Positions 14,929 through 21,344 of a stretch of DNA of 21,344 nucleotides are shown here, one piece after another (the stretch's first letter is position 1; each line of letters begins with the position of its first letter). The notes under the pieces were generated by a model that saw nothing but the letters and a program-made list of their open reading frames with translations, did no database searches and was not told where the DNA came from. Origin of the DNA: JAHDNZ01 sp036721855 (GTDB taxonomy: Bacteria; Bacillota; DTU065); the NCBI GenBank assembly GCA_036721855.1, contig DAIMKF010000031.1:1-21344 (forward strand). Direction: 5' to 3'. The translations under genes were made by a program, and so were the position numbers.

Positions 14929-15770
14929 TTTAAACAATTGGTTAAAAGAGCATCAGCAATTAGGCTGCGGAGGTAGGTAATGTCTTTATAAGCAGCATAA
15001 GCAGGATCACCTTCACCACAGTATTCAATGCAAATAGGTCCATCATAACCTTGTTGGATAAGCTCACAGACGATCTGGTAATAATCGATAGCCCCGTTTT
15101 CAAGCAAATAACTGTAGTCATAACCATAGCCTAGAGCAGACCTACGGCAGTTTTTGGCATGGAAAAAGCCAATTTTTCCCTTAACTTTTTGAACTGTTCC
15201 AAGGGGGCCTTCACTGCTTGTTGTAGCATAGATATTACCGGGATCGGGGTTAGCGTTAACCCAATTTGAACCAATAGCATCAAGTAGTTTGAGTGTAGAT
15301 TCTCCGGTGTCATGGGGAGTATTCATATGGATTTCAAAGACGATTTGAACTTTTTTGGCTTGTGCATAATCAGCGACTTCCTGATACATTAAAGCCATCT
15401 CTTGATATTTTTCCTGACTGACTAAAGCCGAGCCATTTTCAGCGAATTTAGTCCAATCAGGTCCGGTAATATTAGCAATAGAACCATTGATGATTGGCAC
15501 ATTAAACATATGAGCCATATCAAGAGCCCATTTCATTTTTTCAATAGAAGCGGCAGCCTTTTCACTGTTTAATAAGTCAGTTCCGGCATCTAGGGCTATT
15601 ATAGGTACCTGATATTGTTTTGACAGATTAGCGGCCTTTAATAGATCGGATTCTGTCTTATAGTGTACAGTAGATAATTCAATGCCATCATAACCATATT
15701 CAGCTGCTTTGAAGAAAGCTTTTTCTATGCTATACCCACGAAAGGTATAGGAATGGAGGACAATTTTCAT
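14925..15770 (-). CDS. Sugar phosphate isomerase/epimerase-like TIM-barrel protein
   Basis: Member of the xylose isomerase-like TIM-barrel superfamily (AP endonuclease family 2 fold), probably isomerising or epimerising a sugar or inositol-type substrate in the cytoplasm. The 281-residue product begins MKIVLHSYTFRGYS. Likely metal ligands are E146 (VFEIHMN), D176 (NPDPGNI), H204 (FFHAKN) and E249 (CIEYCGEG); the pattern fits this family better than true AP endonucleases. AAGGTG lies just upstream of the start on the minus strand. It is the first gene of a two-gene unit with the PAP2 phosphatase, coupled by a 4-base overlap; the substrate link between the two is not clear. It is divergent from the patatin gene. 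Confidence 0.85.
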   Translation of the reverse strand: MKIVLHSYTFRGYSIEKAFFKAAEYGYDGIELSTVHYKTESDLLKAANLSKQYQVPIIALDAGTDLLNSEKAAASIEKMKWALDMAHMFNVPIINGSIANITGPDWTKFAENGSALVSQEKYQEMALMYQEVADYAQAKKVQIVFEIHMNTPHDTGESTLKLLDAIGSNWVNANPDPGNIYATTSSEGPLGTVQKVKGKIGFFHAKNCRRSALGYGYDYSYLLENGAIDYYQIVCELIQQGYDGPICIEYCGEGDPAYAAYKDITYLRSLIADALLTNCLK

Positions 15771-15832
15771 TTAATTCACCTTCACCTTATTAGAATACTC
15801 CTTAAGTCTTTCGTTTTTAAAAAGCGATATCC

Positions 15833-15874
15833 TGCCAAAAGAGATAAATGTACTTATAGACTTGTCTCTTGGCA
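15833..15874. promoter_or_regulatory. Interrupted palindrome in the divergent isomerase/patatin intergenic region
   Basis: TGCCAA (15833-15838) and GAGA (15841-15844) pair with TCTCTTGGCA (15865-15874), with a two-base bulge and a 20-base loop. A weak promoter candidate for the patatin gene lies within it (CTGCCA at 15832, TATAGA at 15855). It could be an operator or an RNA hairpin ahead of the Shine-Dalgarno at 15883. Confidence 0.4.
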
Positions 15875-15898
15875 TACTTCTTAAGGGGAGGTATTTGT

Positions 15899-16780
15899 AT
15901 GCGCTTTGGATTAGCTTTAGGCGGAGGTTCTTTAAGGGGAGCAGCTCATATCGGTGTGCTCAAAGTCTTAGATAAAGAAGGTCTAAAACCTGTAGCTATT
16001 GCCGGGACATCAGCTGGCTCTATTGTAGCCGCACTATATGCTTCAGGCATGTCTGGAAAAGAGATTGAGGATTGGGTTTTAGGTCTATCACCTAAAAAAG
16101 TCTTTGATAAAGCCATCTCCATCTGTCAGTATCCTGCGATTATAACTAAGGTCATTGCTGATATTATAGGCTTTAACCCAACCTGTAGATTGCCTTTGGG
16201 CTTATTTTCGGGTAAATTTATAGCCTCAGAGATTGCTTTGTATACTATGAATCGCAAACTCAGTAGTTTAGAGATGAAAACAGCTGTCAACGCAGTTGAT
16301 CTGGATACAGGCGAAGAGGTTGTCTTTACCAACTCCAGTATCGCCCAAACACAAAAAGATATCTCAACAGACGCTTATTTATGGGAGGCAGTAAGAGCAA
16401 GTATCGCTTTGCCGGGTATTTTTACCCCTTTCAACTGGCAAGAGAGAAGACTTGTAGACGGAGGAATTGCAGCCTTAAATCCGGCTAAAATTTTAAAAAG
16501 AATGGGAATTCCTTTTGTGCTTGCCATCGATGTATCTTTAGATGCTTCCACATCTCCACTTCCCGATAATTTCCTGGAAGTACTTTTGAGATCATATGAT
16601 ATCGCCAATTACCGTAAAAACAAAGAAGAGTTGCGCCTTTATGCCGATTATACTGTTTCGGCTGGTCTTAGCGGAGTTAATTTAAAAGAATTTTCCAAGA
16701 TAAAGGAATGTATCATCTTCGGAGAGAAAGCCATGGAGGGTGCCCTTAAAAAATTGGGTTTGGCTATTTTTAAATATTAA
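15899..16780 (+). CDS. Patatin-like phospholipase (RssA/YchK-like)
   Basis: Serine hydrolase of the patatin family, probably an acyl-ester hydrolase acting on membrane lipids. The Ser-Asp dyad is visible: GTSAGS with nucleophile S38 and VDGG with D187. The oxyanion glycine-rich loop is LGGGSLRGAAHIGVL (7-21). The start at ATG 15899 is set by AAGGGGAGG (15883-15891), 7 bases upstream; an in-frame TTG at 15869 lacks one. The 293-residue length is typical. It leads a co-directional run, followed 15 bases later by a sugar epimerase, but functional linkage is not evident. The physiological substrate is unknown. Confidence 0.92.
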   Translation: MRFGLALGGGSLRGAAHIGVLKVLDKEGLKPVAIAGTSAGSIVAALYASGMSGKEIEDWVLGLSPKKVFDKAISICQYPAIITKVIADIIGFNPTCRLPLGLFSGKFIASEIALYTMNRKLSSLEMKTAVNAVDLDTGEEVVFTNSSIAQTQKDISTDAYLWEAVRASIALPGIFTPFNWQERRLVDGGIAALNPAKILKRMGIPFVLAIDVSLDASTSPLPDNFLEVLLRSYDIANYRKNKEELRLYADYTVSAGLSGVNLKEFSKIKECIIFGEKAMEGALKKLGLAIFKY

Positions 16781-16795
16781 GAGGTGGTTTTGGGG

Positions 16796-17719
16796 ATGAA
16801 AGCTTTAGTAACAGGGGGAGCAGGGTTTATTGGTTCCCATGTGGCAGAAGCACTCCTTGCTGATGGAGACGAGGTATTAATTATAGATAATCTTTCAACA
16901 GGTAAAAAGGCCAACTTACCTCAAAAAGCAGCTTTTTTAGAACTGGATATTTGTTCAGATGAGCTTAAAAATGTAGTTTTGGAGTATAAGCCTGAAGTTA
17001 TCTTTCAATTAGCAGCTCAGATTGATGTCCAAAAATCAATTCTTGACCCTGCATTTGACGCCTATGTCAACATTGTAGGTGCCATCAAGCTTTTAGAGGC
17101 TGCTAGAGAAGGAAAAGTAAAAAAGATAGTTTACTCATCCTCAGCGGCTGTTTATGGAGAGCCCTGTTTTCTACCTGTTACAGAAGACCATCGGTTAATG
17201 CCTTTAAGTGCCTATGGTATCAGCAAACACACAGTAGAACATTATTTATCTGCTTATAAAAAGTTATATAATATTGATTATAGTATTTTAAGATATGGCA
17301 ATGTCTATGGACCCAGACAAGATCCTTTAGGGGAGGCAGGAGTAGTAGCTATCTTTACCGATAGGGTATTGAAGGGAGAAACCTGTTTTATCTTTGGCGA
17401 TGGGAAACAGACACGAGACTTTATTTATGTTAAAGATATTGCCAGAGCAAATCTTCTGGCCGCCAAAACCCCCGGCAGTCAAGTGGTTAATATAGCTACA
17501 GGAATTGAAACTTCAATTAATGAAGTCTTTACGTCACTAAGAGATCTTTCGGGTCAAAAACAAAGTCAAGCCATCAGAAAACAACAGCGCCAAGGCGAGA
17601 TCAGGCGTATGGTTATGAGTACAGAAAAAGCCAAAAAAGAAATAGGCTTCAACAGCAAGTATAATTTTTCGGTGGGCATAAAAGAAACTATTGCCTATTA
17701 CCGAAATGGTAAAATCTAA
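16796..17719 (+). CDS. NAD-dependent sugar epimerase/dehydratase (UDP-glucose 4-epimerase-like)
   Basis: Extended short-chain dehydrogenase/reductase acting on nucleotide sugars, probably interconverting UDP-sugars for surface polysaccharide. Visible motifs: the NAD-binding TGGAGFIGSH (6-15), D31-N32 at the second strand, the YSSSAAVYG segment (113-121) and the catalytic YGISK (Y140, K144); RYGNVYGPRQDP is the typical substrate loop. The 307 residues match the family. ATG 16796 is chosen because GAGGTGG (16781-16787) is 8 bases upstream; GTG 16784 lies inside that site. It could be a 4-epimerase (GalE-like) or a related dehydratase; the sequence alone does not decide. It is placed between a lipase and a metallo-hydrolase. 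Confidence 0.92.
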   Translation: MKALVTGGAGFIGSHVAEALLADGDEVLIIDNLSTGKKANLPQKAAFLELDICSDELKNVVLEYKPEVIFQLAAQIDVQKSILDPAFDAYVNIVGAIKLLEAAREGKVKKIVYSSSAAVYGEPCFLPVTEDHRLMPLSAYGISKHTVEHYLSAYKKLYNIDYSILRYGNVYGPRQDPLGEAGVVAIFTDRVLKGETCFIFGDGKQTRDFIYVKDIARANLLAAKTPGSQVVNIATGIETSINEVFTSLRDLSGQKQSQAIRKQQRQGEIRRMVMSTEKAKKEIGFNSKYNFSVGIKETIAYYRNGKI

Positions 17720-17741
17720 AAATGATTAAAGGGAAGTAACT

Positions 17742-18512
17742 ATGGGAACACTTGAATTTTTAGGTACAGGCACATCAACAGGGGTACCCATGATAGGTTG
17801 CCGGTGTAGCGTCTGCCGCTCCGAAGACCCTCGCAATAATCGCTTACGGGCCTCGGCCTTGGTAAAAACAAAGGGCAAGACGATACTAATAGATACAGGA
17901 CCAGAATTTAGGATACAGGCTCTAAGAGCTGATTTGACACGGATTGATGGCGCTTTAATAACTCATACACATGCCGATCATGTGGCAGGATTTGATGATT
18001 TGCGTGCTTTTAACTTTGTTAGTGGAAAAACAGTGACAGTTTGGGGCAGTTCGGAAACGGTTGAGATTATAAAGCACAATTACCCCTATATTTTTGGGGA
18101 GGCCATACAGGTAGGAGGTGGATTGCCAAAAATCGATCTGATAGCTATTAGCGACACCTTCTATGTTGACGAGATTAAAGTTATTCCAATTCCTATTTGG
18201 CATGGGAAGATACTTGTATATGGTTATCGCATTGGACAGATGGCATATGTTACCGACTTCAATAGGATACCGGAAAAATCTCTGGCCTTGCTAACGGGGC
18301 TGGATCTTCTTGTTTTAGGAGCTTTGCGTTATCGCCAACATACTACCCATTTAAATATTGACCAGGCTATAGATTTAGTGGCAAGATTACAGCCTCAACG
18401 AGCATATTTTACCCACCTCAGTCACGATATAGAACATGCCAGAGTATCTAAAAGGCTTAAGAAAAATATATTTTTGGCCTATGATGGTCTAAAACTAAGT
18501 TTTCAAGATTAG
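17742..18512 (+). CDS. PhnP-like metallo-beta-lactamase-fold phosphodiesterase
   Basis: MBL-fold metal-dependent hydrolase closest to PhnP (phosphoribosyl cyclic phosphodiesterase). The binuclear metal motif THTHADH (H75, H77, D79, H80) continues with H154 (PIWHGK), D172 (VTDF) and HLSHD (H225, H228). The N-terminal GCRCSVC (C20, C22, C25) matches the structural zinc site characteristic of PhnP. The 256-residue product starts after AAAGGGAAG near 17728. No phn genes are nearby, so its substrate is likely another phosphodiester; the next gene, an MTA phosphorylase, also handles 1-phosphorylated ribose. The MTAP Shine-Dalgarno begins right at the stop codon, so the pair is probably co-transcribed. 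Confidence 0.85.
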   Translation: MGTLEFLGTGTSTGVPMIGCRCSVCRSEDPRNNRLRASALVKTKGKTILIDTGPEFRIQALRADLTRIDGALITHTHADHVAGFDDLRAFNFVSGKTVTVWGSSETVEIIKHNYPYIFGEAIQVGGGLPKIDLIAISDTFYVDEIKVIPIPIWHGKILVYGYRIGQMAYVTDFNRIPEKSLALLTGLDLLVLGALRYRQHTTHLNIDQAIDLVARLQPQRAYFTHLSHDIEHARVSKRLKKNIFLAYDGLKLSFQD

Positions 18513-18531
18513 AAAGGAGATGGCCAACACA

Positions 18532-19317
18532 ATGAAATGGCAAGCAGATATTGGTGTTTTTGGAGGTTCCGGTCTTTATACTTTAATGGAAGATGTGAAA
18601 GAAGTTGCCATTGATACTCCTTATGGCCCACCTTCTGATAAACTCGCTTTGGGGGAGATAGCCGGCAAGAAAGTCGCTTTTTTACCCCGCCACAGCAAAG
18701 AACACCATATACCACCCCATAAAATTAATTACCGGGCTAATCTTTGGGCCATGAAAATGCTGGGAGTCAAGGAAATTATCGGTCCCTGTGCCGCAGGGAG
18801 TTTAATTCCGGAATTTAAACCCGGGGACTTTGTAGTTAGTGATCAATTTATCAATATGACCAGTACTCGTCGGGATACTTTTTTCGAAGGACCGAATGTC
18901 AAGCATATATCTGCGGCTGATCCTTATTGTCCCCACCTTAGTGCTTTAGCTTATAAGACAGGGCAAAAACTGGGAATTACCATCCATCCCCAAGGAACAA
19001 TTGTAGTAATTAACGGACCAAGGTTTTCTACCCGGGCTGAAAGCAGATTCTTTGCCCAGATTGGCGGACAAGTTATTAATATGACACAATATCCCGAAGG
19101 TATTCTGGCGAGGGAATTAGGGATTTGTTATGTCAATATAGCTCTCATTACAGACTATGATGCAGGTCTAGAAGGCAGAGACGATATTTTGCCAGTTGAT
19201 CACCAGGCGGTTCTTAAGGTATTTAATGAAAATATTCATAACGTGAAAAAGTTAATATTGGCCATGATCGAACAGATGGGTCAAACAGACAAACAAAGTT
19301 GTCAGTGTTTTTCTTAA
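18532..19317 (+). CDS. mtnP: S-methyl-5'-thioadenosine phosphorylase
   Basis: Phosphorolyses methylthioadenosine to adenine and 5-methylthioribose 1-phosphate, recycling the by-product of polyamine and quorum-signal synthesis. The 261-residue protein has GGSGLY (11-16), PRHSKEHHIPPHKINYRAN (52-70), the NMTQYPEG active-site loop (183-190) and TDYD (D208, D210), the Asp pair that marks adenosine-type rather than guanosine-type purine phosphorylases. Start choice: AAAGGAG (18513-18519) abuts ATG 18520 and is 12 bases from ATG 18532, so the latter is preferred. Oddity: the last residues are SCQCFS, a C-terminal CxC motif known from archaeal and hyperthermophile homologues, with further cysteines at 86, 133 and 199. 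No other methionine-salvage gene is in view. A methylthioinosine phosphorylase is less likely. Confidence 0.88.
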   Translation: MKWQADIGVFGGSGLYTLMEDVKEVAIDTPYGPPSDKLALGEIAGKKVAFLPRHSKEHHIPPHKINYRANLWAMKMLGVKEIIGPCAAGSLIPEFKPGDFVVSDQFINMTSTRRDTFFEGPNVKHISAADPYCPHLSALAYKTGQKLGITIHPQGTIVVINGPRFSTRAESRFFAQIGGQVINMTQYPEGILARELGICYVNIALITDYDAGLEGRDDILPVDHQAVLKVFNENIHNVKKLILAMIEQMGQTDKQSCQCFS

Positions 19318-19621
19318 TAAAATTCTTATCGAGTCGGTAAAGTCGGCTTTGGGTTGGAAGTATAAAATTTGTTAAAAATAGTCTTGGATTTTAAAGCTAT
19401 TTGGGAAATTTTCCTAGGACCTTTGGGTTATTTTTCCTTTTTGATATGCCCGATAAAGAAGCAAAAATTAAGCCAAAGGCTATTTGAACAGGAATGATCT
19501 TGGTTTATGATTAAATATAAATATGATTCATGGTCGTTATTAATAGATAATTATCGAGGATATTAGGCTTGTTTAGAGAATAAAGGACAAGCTGCCTTAG
19601 ATCTTTAAAGGAGGATCTCTG
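19318..19621 (+). other. Intergenic region before degS
   Basis: This 304-base gap holds the possible small ORF at 19369-19497 and no convincing terminator after mtnP, so read-through into degS is possible. A weak promoter candidate is TTGGTT (19500-19505), 16 bases, then TATGAT (19522-19527). Further on, GCTTGT (19567-19572) pairs with ACAAGC (19587-19592), and AGATC (19599-19603) pairs with GATCT (19614-19618), with the degS Shine-Dalgarno AAAGGAG in the loop. Confidence 0.4.
19369..19497 (+). CDS. Possible small membrane protein (42 aa)
   Basis: An open frame of 43 codons from TTG 19369 to TGA 19497, preceded by GGAAG (19356-19360) at 8-base spacing. The product has a hydrophobic stretch (AIWEIFLGPLGYFSFLICP) followed by a basic, polar tail (IKKQKLSQRLFEQE), as in small single-span proteins. 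The Shine-Dalgarno is imperfect, the start is TTG and no homologue is recognised, so it may be chance or a gene remnant. Confidence 0.28.
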   Translation: MLKIVLDFKAIWEIFLGPLGYFSFLICPIKKQKLSQRLFEQE

Positions 19622-20806
19622 ATGGAAAATCCACAAACATTTGATGTTAGAGATCTAGATGAAGTATTTAAAAAGACAATATTAGCAGTAGAAAACGGAC
19701 GCGAAGATATTTACGTTATTTCTGAGGCTGCTCGGCAAGAATTTAAAAGAATTCAATTATTGCTTGATGATATACGTCATGAGCTAAATCTTACTATCAA
19801 TGAAGTTGATGAGGTAGAGCATCTTTTTCAAAGAGCACGTATTAGGCTGATGCAAGTCAGCAAAGCATTTTCGCAATACTCGGAAGATGAAATCAGAGAT
19901 GCCTATGAAAAAGCTCATAATCTGCAACTACGACTTTCAACGGCTAGGGAAAGAGAAAAAGAACTCAAAAAAAGCCGTGATGGTTTAGAAAGAACCCTAA
20001 AAAAGCTCAAAGAGATGGTTGAGCGCTCGGAAAAGATGGTTGCTCAAGTAAGCATTGCTGTAGAGGTTTTACGTGGTAATTTAGAAGTCGCAATAAAGGC
20101 TTATGCCGATATGCAGCAAAAATACAAATATGGTGTCAGAGTGGTATTAGCTCAGGAAGAAGAGCGTAAAAGAGTAGCACGTGAAATCCACGATGGACCA
20201 GTCCAGTCACTAGCAAATGTTGTCCTACGAGCAGATTATTGCCAAAGGCTCTATGAAGTGGCCAGAGATCCTAAGGAAATAACTTCGGAACTGTCTCTTA
20301 TTAAAAAACTGGTTCAGGATATTTTAGTGGAAATGAGGCAGATCATTTTTAACCTACGTCCCATGTCCTTAGATGATCTAGGTCTATTACCTGCTTTGGC
20401 CCGCTATATTGCTACCGTGCAAAAGACCACCTCGGCATTTATTGAAATAGTAGAGATTGGTAAAGGAGTTAGACTTCCTGCGGCCATGGAAATTGCTCTA
20501 TTTCGCATGGCTCAAGAATCAATTAATAATGCAATCAAGCATTCTAATTGTGATTATATTGTTGTTAAGGTGGAATTTATTGCCAACGAAGTCGTTCTTG
20601 TTGTTATTGACGACGGTTCTGGATTTGATCTCGAACAAACCAAAGCAGTTGCCTCAGAGAAACAGAACTTTGGCCTTTTAGGAATGGAAGAAAGAATCAA
20701 ACTGTTAGGTGGTAAATTTGGCATCGAAACCAAGATAGGAAATGGTACTAAAGTGTGGGCTAGAGTGACTTATGATATTGTAGGAGGTGAAGAGAATTAT
20801 GAATAA
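19622..20806 (+). CDS. degS: DegS-like cytoplasmic sensor histidine kinase
   Basis: Two-component sensor kinase of the NarL/DegS group that phosphorylates the DegU-type regulator encoded next. The 394-residue product has no signal peptide or membrane span. The N-terminal half (about residues 35-180) is long helical, coiled-coil-like (rich in K, E, R). The phosphoacceptor is H190 in EIHDGPVQS, followed by the HisKA_3 dimerisation helix and RPMSLDDLGLLPAL. The ATPase domain shows ESINNAIKHS (N303) and DDGSGF (330-335), then NFGLLGMEERI. B. subtilis DegS has its histidine at nearly the same position. AAAGGAGG (19607-19614) is 7 bases before ATG 19622. It overlaps degU by 8 bases (ATGAATAA), so the pair is translationally coupled. 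The stimulus is unknown. Confidence 0.93.
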   Translation: MENPQTFDVRDLDEVFKKTILAVENGREDIYVISEAARQEFKRIQLLLDDIRHELNLTINEVDEVEHLFQRARIRLMQVSKAFSQYSEDEIRDAYEKAHNLQLRLSTAREREKELKKSRDGLERTLKKLKEMVERSEKMVAQVSIAVEVLRGNLEVAIKAYADMQQKYKYGVRVVLAQEEERKRVAREIHDGPVQSLANVVLRADYCQRLYEVARDPKEITSELSLIKKLVQDILVEMRQIIFNLRPMSLDDLGLLPALARYIATVQKTTSAFIEIVEIGKGVRLPAAMEIALFRMAQESINNAIKHSNCDYIVVKVEFIANEVVLVVIDDGSGFDLEQTKAVASEKQNFGLLGMEERIKLLGGKFGIETKIGNGTKVWARVTYDIVGGEENYE

Positions 20807-21344
20807 GATTAAAGTATTATTAGCAGATGATCATCCTCTGCTAAGACAAGGCTTAAGCAAGGTTCTTAGCTTAGAAGGTGATATTGAAATTGTTGCTGAG
20901 GCTGAAGATGGTGAAGCGGCCATCGAACTTGTGGGAAAGGTTTTGCCGGATGTTGTTTTAATGGATATTAATATGCCAAATACCAATGGTATTGAAGCCA
21001 CAAGACGTATTAAGCAAAGGTTTTCTGATGTACAGGTGCTTGTCCTTACATTTCATGATGAAGAAGAGTATGTTTTGGCCTTAATGCGTGCCGGTGCCAA
21101 AGGCTATATCCTAAAAGATGTAGATCCATCAATAGTAGCCAAAGCTATTCGCCAAGTCCACCAGGGAGATTGTTTTTTCCCGCCAACATTAATTAACCAG
21201 GTTATGGAGAAGGTAAACAGATCTGAAAAAGAAGGTCAACAAGATGATGAGAATCAGCTTACAAAACGCGAACAAGAGATATTAGAAGAGATTGTGCAAG
21301 GCAAAAGCAATAAAGAGATTGCCGATACTCTCTTTATTAGTGAA
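20799..21344 (+). CDS. degU: DegU-like response regulator (partial, cut by window end)
   Basis: NarL/FixJ-type transcription factor controlled by DegS. The first 182 codons are present, open to the edge. The receiver domain has D10-D11, phosphoacceptor D56 (VLMDINMP), T84 and K106 (YILKD), at the same positions as B. subtilis DegU. The LuxR-type HTH begins at LTKREQEILEEIVQGKSNKEIA and is cut off in the recognition region. ATG 20799 follows AGGAGGTG (20781-20788) and overlaps the degS stop by 8 bases. Targets cannot be read from this window. Confidence 0.93.
   Translation, partial: MNKIKVLLADDHPLLRQGLSKVLSLEGDIEIVAEAEDGEAAIELVGKVLPDVVLMDINMPNTNGIEATRRIKQRFSDVQVLVLTFHDEEEYVLALMRAGAKGYILKDVDPSIVAKAIRQVHQGDCFFPPTLINQVMEKVNRSEKEGQQDDENQLTKREQEILEEIVQGKSNKEIADTLFISE

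Noticed and set aside
19471..19481. AGCC-AAA-GGCT hairpin as a terminator of mtnP
   Set aside because: Only four pairs and no T run follows.
20457..20681. Alternative-frame open stretch inside degS
   Set aside because: Lies within the conserved kinase ATPase domain; no ribosome binding site.
1..21344. CRISPR array, insertion sequence, prophage, tRNA or rRNA
   Set aside because: No regularly spaced repeats, transposase or integrase motifs, or structured RNA gene signatures were seen on reading both strands.

Overview
The window looks like an ordinary chromosomal stretch from a low-GC, Gram-positive-type bacterium (Bacillota, most likely an anaerobic Clostridia-like lineage). Three things point that way: DegS/DegU-type two-component genes, a SpoVD/FtsI-like penicillin-binding protein with a PASTA domain, and strong AGGAGG-type ribosome binding sites with several GTG/TTG starts. 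The assignment is inferred from gene families and base composition; no rRNA, tRNA, insertion sequence, prophage or CRISPR array is visible.

Layout: (1) 1-2986: a terminator from an upstream unit, then two secreted or anchored proteins, an orphan solute-binding-like protein and a GHL10-type glycoside hydrolase-like protein. (2) 2983-4989: cysK with its own promoter, converging on and overlapping queG (minus strand). (3) 5030-8248: HD-domain protein, two-domain GNAT, GlmU-C-terminus-like acyltransferase and ApbE-like flavin transferase, all on the plus strand. (4) 8246-11805: class B penicillin-binding protein and guaB, each behind its own extended -10 promoter; guaB ends in a strong terminator. 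(5) 11806-14233: a roughly 300-base leader-like region, then a CPBP membrane protease and a MATE efflux pump, ending in a bidirectional terminator. (6) 14236-15770, minus strand: sugar isomerase-like TIM barrel protein translationally coupled to a PAP2 phosphatase. (7) 15899-19317: patatin-like lipase, NAD-dependent sugar epimerase, PhnP-like metallo-beta-lactamase-fold phosphodiesterase and methylthioadenosine phosphorylase in one co-directional run. (8) 19369-end: a possible small membrane protein, then degS and a degU cut by the window edge.

The genes are mostly housekeeping: cysteine synthesis, tRNA queuosine, GMP synthesis, cell wall, MTA salvage and signalling. I find no clear new multi-gene system. 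The most unusual signals are in the untranslated regions. A near-perfect 16-bp hairpin buries the ribosome binding site and the first two bases of the start codon of the penicillin-binding protein gene. Two other genes (apbE, CPBP) have a hairpin lodged between a good Shine-Dalgarno and the start codon. The CPBP-MATE leader carries a short uORF with a well-placed ribosome binding site and a terminator-like hairpin just before the first start codon. Several starts (GHL10, HD protein, guaB, MTAP, LbH and others) are placed differently from the longest open frame because the Shine-Dalgarno decides them.
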